Origin: Morinoia aosen
Lineage: Eukaryota; Arthropoda; Malacostraca; Amphipoda; Talitridae
DNA: 64,000 nucleotides
Direction of reading: 5' to 3'
Assembly (NCBI GenBank): GCA_030386875.1
Contig: CM059558.1
Coordinates: 12,595,501 to 12,659,500 of the forward strand
A program made the translations under genes and the position numbers. Positions 58,755 through 64,000 of the stretch are shown piece after piece (position 1 is the stretch's first letter; the number at the start of each line of letters is the position of its first letter). Below the pieces are notes generated by a model. That model searched no databases and was not told the origin of the DNA. It saw only the letters and a list, made by a program, of their open reading frames with translations.

Positions 58755-58862
58755 CTAGTTGACGGTAACTTATTTACGTGGGATTCCAACTTGTTGACGG
58801 TAACTTATTTACCTGGGATTCCAACTTGTTGACGGTAACTCATTTACCTGGGTTTCCAACTT
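58755..58862. repeat. 35-bp repeat just after the exon D donor, 3 copies
   Basis: gttgacggtaacttatttac plus ctgggattccaactt. A worn further copy at 58940-58975 (accgtaactcatttaactgg). Confidence 0.9.
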
Positions 58863-59507
58863 AGTATTTGTCTGGCGTGTGCATCAGAGCTGGAATAAAA
58901 AAGAAGTAATGTCTATTATTAGGAGTCAGTTTCTAATTTAACCGTAACTCATTTAACTGGAAATTCAACTTGAGTATTTTGTCTATTTTTGCCTTTTTCG
59001 TCATTGCAATACAAACGAGGCAGCATCGCTGAGCTTAGGGATGCTGTCTTGGCCGAAACGTAATCATTTTGTGCAGGTATTAGTTTGCACTGTTAAAAGT
59101 TATCTCCAATCACACCTATTTATTTCTAATTTGAATCGGGCAATGTTTTAGACACTAATTTTAATTTTATTCTCATCATCAGTACATCATCTTATAAAAG
59201 TGTAAAGAAGTAAAAGTAAAGTATCAGGACATCATCTTATAAAATCTACACTGACAAAAGTTATTATCCCTACTTATACCTTTTATTTTAAATTTGAATC
59301 AAGCTCAGTTGTAAAAATGATTCAATGTCATTCTCATAAATTGAGGTAAACTTAAGAACTTTACAACTAGAGCACCAATTGTGGTAAAAATTATACGAAT
59401 TTCCATGTTGAAATTCATCACAGATTGATGCAACCTCCTTCGTAATGCAGTAGGTAAATTCAAAGCAGAAAATCGAAGCCCCACAAGAGCAGCTCATTTC
59501 TTCCGCA
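58863..59507. other. AT-rich spacer with one stem-loop
   Basis: A 9-bp stem formed by ggcagcatc and gatgctgtc (about 59012-59045) is followed by ttggccgaaacgt. The arrangement recalls untranslated regions of non-LTR or Penelope-like elements, but no more of such an element is visible. Confidence 0.4.
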
Positions 59508-59890
59508 ACTTGAGCTTAATTTTCAGTGAGAGTACCTTGAATATTTCTGCCTTGAGCTTAATTTTCAGTGAGAGTACCTTGAATATTTCTGCCTTGAGCT
59601 TAATTTTCAGTGAGAGTACCTTGAATATTTCTGCCTTGAGCTTAATTTTCATTGAGAGTACCTTGAATATTTCTGCCTTGAGCTTAATTTTCAGTGAGAG
59701 TACCTTGAATATTTCTGTCTTGAGCTTAATTTTTAGTGAGAGTACCTTGAATATTTCTGTCTTGAGCTTAATTTTCAGTGAGAGTACCTTGAATATTTCT
59801 GTCTTGAGCTTAATTTTCAGTGAGAGTACCTTGAATATTTCTGTCTTGAGCTTAATTTTTAGTGAGAGTACCTTGAATGTTTCTGCCTCA
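59508..59890. repeat. 42-bp minisatellite with splice-like motifs, 9 copies
   Basis: Unit cttgagcttaattttcagtg plus agagtaccttgaatatttct. Each copy has a T-rich tract, CAG, and an overlapping (a)gtgagag donor-like word. Two subtypes (tctgcc, tctgtc) form separate halves. The open frame is the 14-residue repeat translation. Confidence 0.95.
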
Positions 59891-60090
59891 GAACTAGAGC
59901 CCGTTCTTAACTTTGAATGTTACTGCAAGTTAGCCGTCACAAATTTTGAGAGTTGCGTTCAGAAACTTCCACAAACCTCATGTGCTTGTGCTGCACATAC
60001 ACACTGAGCGTCTTGGTTCGTGCTGCTCAAAGTTTGTAGTCCGCACTTAATTTCAGCCGCATAATGGAACAAAGGAGTCGAAACTATTAA
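59891..60090. other. Unique spacer
   Basis: Nothing recognised. Confidence 0.4.
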
Positions 60091-60092
60091 AA

Positions 60093-60757
60093 TAACCAAG
60101 CCAGATGCATTGGTATAGACACTCATTCTTCACTGCAGGAATCCAATTATTTATGAATTTATTATAAAATAACCAAGCCAGATGCATTGGTATAGACACT
60201 CATTCTTCACCGCAGGAATCCAATTATTTATGAATTTATTATAAAATAACCAAGCCAGATGCATTGGTATAGACACTCATTCTTCACTGCAGGAATCCAA
60301 TTATTTATGAATTTATTATAAAATAACCAAGCCAGATGCATTGGTATAGACACTCATTCTTCACCGCAGGAATCCAATTATTTATGAATTTATTATAAAA
60401 TAACCAAGCCAGACGCATTGGTACAGACACTCATTCTTCACCGAAGGAATCCAATTATTTATGAATTTATTATAAAATAACCAAGCCAGATGCATTGGTA
60501 TAGACACTCATTCTTCACCGCAGGAATCCAATTATTTATAAATTCATTATAAAATAACCAAGCCAGACGCATTGGTATAGACACTCATTCTTCACCGCAG
60601 AAATCCAATTATTTATAAATTCATTATAAAATAATCAAGCCAGATGCATTGGTATAGACACTCATTCTTCACCGCAGGAATCCAATTATTTATAAATTCA
60701 TTATAAAATAGCCAAGCCAGATGCATTGGTATTGACACTCATTCTTCACTACAAGAA
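60093..60757. repeat. 77-bp minisatellite, about 8.5 copies
   Basis: Unit includes aaaataaccaagccagatgc, attggtatagacactcattc and ggaatccaattatttatgaa; copies differ at few sites (actgcag/accgcag). Confidence 0.96.
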
Positions 60758-62318
60758 TCTAATTAAATTTCAGTGGAAAAGAAGAGCCTCTGTAGGAAGT
60801 TTTCGTGAGATGCCTGATAGGTTCGACACGAGGGCTTATTTATTTGCGCAAATTACTCTGCGGAAAAAGACACTCCGTCGGTTGGCTGTCACGTGCGCCA
60901 TCAATTTGAAGTCTTTTTATTCGCTATCGATGTATAGAACAATCGTGAGCCCTGGTGGCCTCATGCGAGAGACTCCGCACAAATAACAGAGTGTATGTTT
61001 TTCCTTCGTGTTCTGGAACTTAAGCGCTCGCCTCGAAGTTTTAACGTGTGAGTGTTAACTAATAAATCAAACTTTTCTGTTTTTGTTTGAAGCAACCGAG
61101 ACTAAATGTAATGCGTCTTTTCTGAATTAACAACTGCATAAATGTGTTGTCAAATAATGAATAGGTTATTGGTTTTTCAATTGTTTAAATTTATCAATAA
61201 TTATTGTTTCGACCCGATACCTGGAGATAACGGTTGTAAATTCCAAGGCAAAGATATTCTAAGGCCAAGATTTGTCACTTAAATTTTTCGGGACATTTTA
61301 CATTTGAATTTTATACTTCTACAGTTATTAGTAAAATAGAAAATTCTTGGCTATCCTTACTATACCTAAACACTTTTTGATGAAAATATCAACAATATAA
61401 CGCCTGTAATCTTTAAGAGTGTATAAATTTTTTTTTATACTCTCTACCCTCTGGATTTTATCTAAAACTTTGCAGCACAAGATCTATTAGCTCCCTTACC
61501 ATGCTAAATAAATAACTTTATCTTAAGAGGAAGACTAAAACTCTTTAGTGTGTTTAAATTTTTCCGGCATAGTCATCAATTTCTTGATGTCTGCTGATGG
61601 TATCTACTGTCCTCTTTAAATAGGACAATGCCTAAAACTTGCCTAGAATATAACATTGCGCCTAAAATTCGAAAATTCTTTAGGCATTTCTAAAACGTCT
61701 TAGTTAAATAAGCCGTTTTGGGATCCATCGTTTCCAGTTTAAACTGGCATTACACCATCGCTGGTCGGAAATAATTTTAAATCAGACACCCTTACGCATA
61801 TTCTCTTCAAAAACATCTTTATTGTTGTAGCCGGGGCGGCCTCCATTATTTAGAGTTTAAGTTTGCATTACCTCAGAGAAGTGGCCCCAACATGCACCAT
61901 CAGCATTTCTAAGCCTCCGAGGGCCGGTCATTTGTTTGGAGTGCATGCCATTCAATGGTCTAAGACGCACAAAAACACATTCAGAATGAAATTTCTTGAC
62001 ACGAATAAGATCGCCCCAGGATTTTACAGCAACGCTCTCCCAATTTATTTCTGCACCCAAACAGCCCCGCTTGAAATATCTTCCGTCGAAATATTTTCCG
62101 GGATCGCATTGAACTGCCCAGAGGTGGGAAGCCTCCGTCCAAATGCATTGCGCTCGCCAAAAAATGCCTCGACTTTATTCTCTAAAATCCTTCTGTGTGG
62201 ATCTAACAGCGAGGAAATCTCTAGGTGGACGTCACTGTACTTTCGTTCATTTTTTGAAGAATTTCGGAGCATTGCCCTCGTGAATTGCAAAACGCAAACG
62301 AAGTTTCCTTTCGCGCAG
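60758..62318. other. Intronic spacer before exon E
   Basis: AT-rich to about 61850, more balanced after that. An open frame at 61863-62363 runs across the acceptor without a recognisable domain upstream of exon E. The last bases, gtttcctttcgcgcag, are the acceptor. Confidence 0.5.
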
Positions 62319-62449
62319 ATGTTCCGCGTCTTCGGGTCGAGGCGGGCCAGAATATGGACCTGAGCGACATCAAGGAGGGGGCCGATGTTTACTTCGAGTG
62401 TTCCGTGCAGGCCAGTCCGGCCACCGACCGGCTCTCGTGGTGGCATAAT
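62319..62449 (+). CDS. Sidestep-like Ig receptor, exon E (first half of Ig domain 4)
   Basis: 131 bp, acceptor phase 1 (tttcgcgcag|at) and donor phase 0 (cataat|gtgagt). Joined to exon D it reads ITVH-Y-VPRLRVEAGQNM and then SDIKEGADVYFECSVQASP and LSWWHN. The DIKEGxDVYFEC block followed by WxHN is the clearest Side-family signature in the window and supplies the first Ig4 cysteine and tryptophan. The phase-0 split after WWHN parallels the split of Ig3 between exons C and D. The donor gtgagtacttctaca is a one-step variant of the 16-bp array that follows it. The rest of Ig4 and the later domains are beyond the window. Confidence 0.93.
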
Positions 62450-63010
62450 GTGAGTACTTCTACACTGTGGTACTTCTACACTGAGGTACTTCTACACTGT
62501 GGTACTTCTACACTGTGGTACTTCTACACTGTGGTACTTCTACACTGTGGTACTTCTACACTGTGGTACTTCTACACTGTGGTACTTCTACACTGTGGTA
62601 CTTCTACACTGTGGTACTTCTACACTGTGGTATATCTACACTGTGGTACTTCTACACTGTGGTACATCTACACTGTGGTACATCTACACTGTAGGGTGCA
62701 ATGTCAGTACATCTACACTGTGGTACATCTACACTGTGGTACATCAACACTGTGGTATATCTACACTGTGGTACATCTACACCGTGGGGCGCAATGTCAG
62801 TACATCTACACTGTGGTACATTTACACTGTGGTACATCTACACTGTGGTACATTTACACTCTGGGGCGCAATGGCAGTACATCTACACTGTGGTACATTT
62901 ACACTGTGGTACATCAACACTGTGGTACATCTACACTGTGGTACGTCTACACTGTGGTACATCTACACTGTGGTACATTTACACTGTGGGGCGCAATTTA
63001 AGCACATCTA
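62450..63010. repeat. 16-bp minisatellite beginning at the exon E donor
   Basis: About 34 copies of tacttctacactgtgg, changing to tacatctacactgtgg after 62655 and interrupted four times by g(g/c)gcaatgtcag-like inserts near 62695, 62790, 62868 and 62990. Open + frames (LHCGTSTLWY) are repeat translations. Confidence 0.96.
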
Positions 63011-63122
63011 CACTGTGCCCTTGCCAGGATTACATAGAACATTGTACTTATACGTTTCATGGTAGTCATTGTATCGTGCGCTGGTCAGGGGGTCTCTGTA
63101 TGAACACTGTGCTTACCAGATG

Positions 63123-64000
63123 GTGTTACACATGTGATCAGTACACTGATCATTGTGTTACACATGTGATCAGTACGCTGATCATTGTGTTACACATGTG
63201 ATCAGTACACTGATCATTGTGTTACACATGTGATCAGTACACTAATTATTGTGTTACACTTGTGATCAGTACACTGATCATTGTGTTACACATGTGATCA
63301 GTACACTGATCATTGTGTTACACATGTGATCAGCACACTGATCATTGTGTTACACATGTGATCAGTACGCTGATCATTGTGTTACACATGTGATCAGTAC
63401 ACTGATCATTGTGTTACACATGTGATCAGTACACTAATTATTGTGTTACACTTGTGATCAGTACACTGATCATTGTGTTACACATGTGATCAGTACACTG
63501 ATCATTGTGTTACACATGAGATCAGTACACTGATCATTGTGTTACACATGTGATCAGTACACTAATTATTGTGTTACACTTGTGATCAGCACACTGATCA
63601 TTGTGTTGCACATGTGATCAGTAAACTGATCATTGTGTTACACATGAGATCAGTACACTGATCATTGTGTTACACATGTGATCAGTACACTAATTATTGT
63701 GTTACACTTGTGATCAGTACACTGATCATTGTGATGCACATGTGATCAGTAAACTGATCATTGTGTTACACATGAGATCAGTACACTGATCATTGTGTTA
63801 CACATGAGATCAGTACACTGATCATTGTGTTACACATGAGATCAGTACACTGATCATTGTGTTACACATGAGATCAGTACACTGATCATTGTGTTACACA
63901 TGTGATCAGTACACTAATTATTGTGTTACACTTGTGATCAGTACAGTGATCATTGTGTTACACATGTGATCAGTACACTGATTATTGTGTTACACATGTG
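63123..64000. repeat. 32-bp palindromic minisatellite, about 27 copies, running off the window
   Basis: Unit cattgtgttacacatgtgat plus cagtacactgat. tgatcagtacactgatca is an 18-bp near-perfect palindrome and cacatgtg a second one. A variant actaattattg unit recurs at higher-order intervals. Confidence 0.96.

Noticed and set aside
61863-62363. 166-codon frame upstream of exon E as an independent gene
   Set aside because: No domain is recognisable before the acceptor at 62318 and the open frame reads across it by chance.

Overview
This is a nuclear eukaryotic window, most likely from an arthropod with a repeat-rich genome (a crustacean or chelicerate would fit; the exact group cannot be fixed from sequence alone). 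The reasons are: split coding exons with GT-AG splice sites and phase-1 boundaries, an arthropod-type Sidestep-family immunoglobulin gene, a Jockey-group LINE, a decayed Tc1-like element, tRNA-derived SINEs, MITE families and a very large load of minisatellites. There is no prokaryotic gene organisation.

The only host gene I can support is on the + strand. Five GC-rich exons (26168-26281, 47945-48148, 54881-55053, 58598-58742, 62319-62449) have compatible phases and join into one reading frame that covers Ig domain 2, Ig domain 3 and the first half of Ig domain 4 of a Sidestep (Side)-like cell-adhesion receptor. The introns are about 21.7, 6.7, 3.5 and 3.6 kb. The signal peptide, Ig1, the rest of the ectodomain and the membrane segment must lie outside the window or in exons I could not find. 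The first 26 kb contains no recognisable exon and is probably upstream intron or intergenic DNA.

Layout: 1-26 kb holds moderate minisatellites, a TTAA-flanked inverted-repeat element that carries a 5'-truncated LINE (10746-13704), and a 2.8 kb series of arrays evolved from the core GAAGTTACTT (13.7-16.6 kb). The first intron of the visible gene (26.3-47.9 kb) holds a 19-bp array (28.6-31.5 kb), a 9-bp array (32.5-33.8 kb), a dead Tc1-like transposase (34.6-35.4 kb), a 30-bp array (36.8-37.9 kb) and an 8.1 kb array of about 246 copies of a 33-bp unit (39.3-47.4 kb). From 48 to 64 kb, short introns carry three hAT-like MITEs, three copies of a tRNA-derived SINE, LINE tails and many further arrays.

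The main observation is that 7 of the 10 visible exon edges have a minisatellite starting or ending within a few tens of bases of the splice site. In several cases the splice site itself is part of the terminal repeat unit. At least a third of the window is tandem repeat. Nearly all long open frames in the window are by-products of stop-free repeat units and are not listed as genes.
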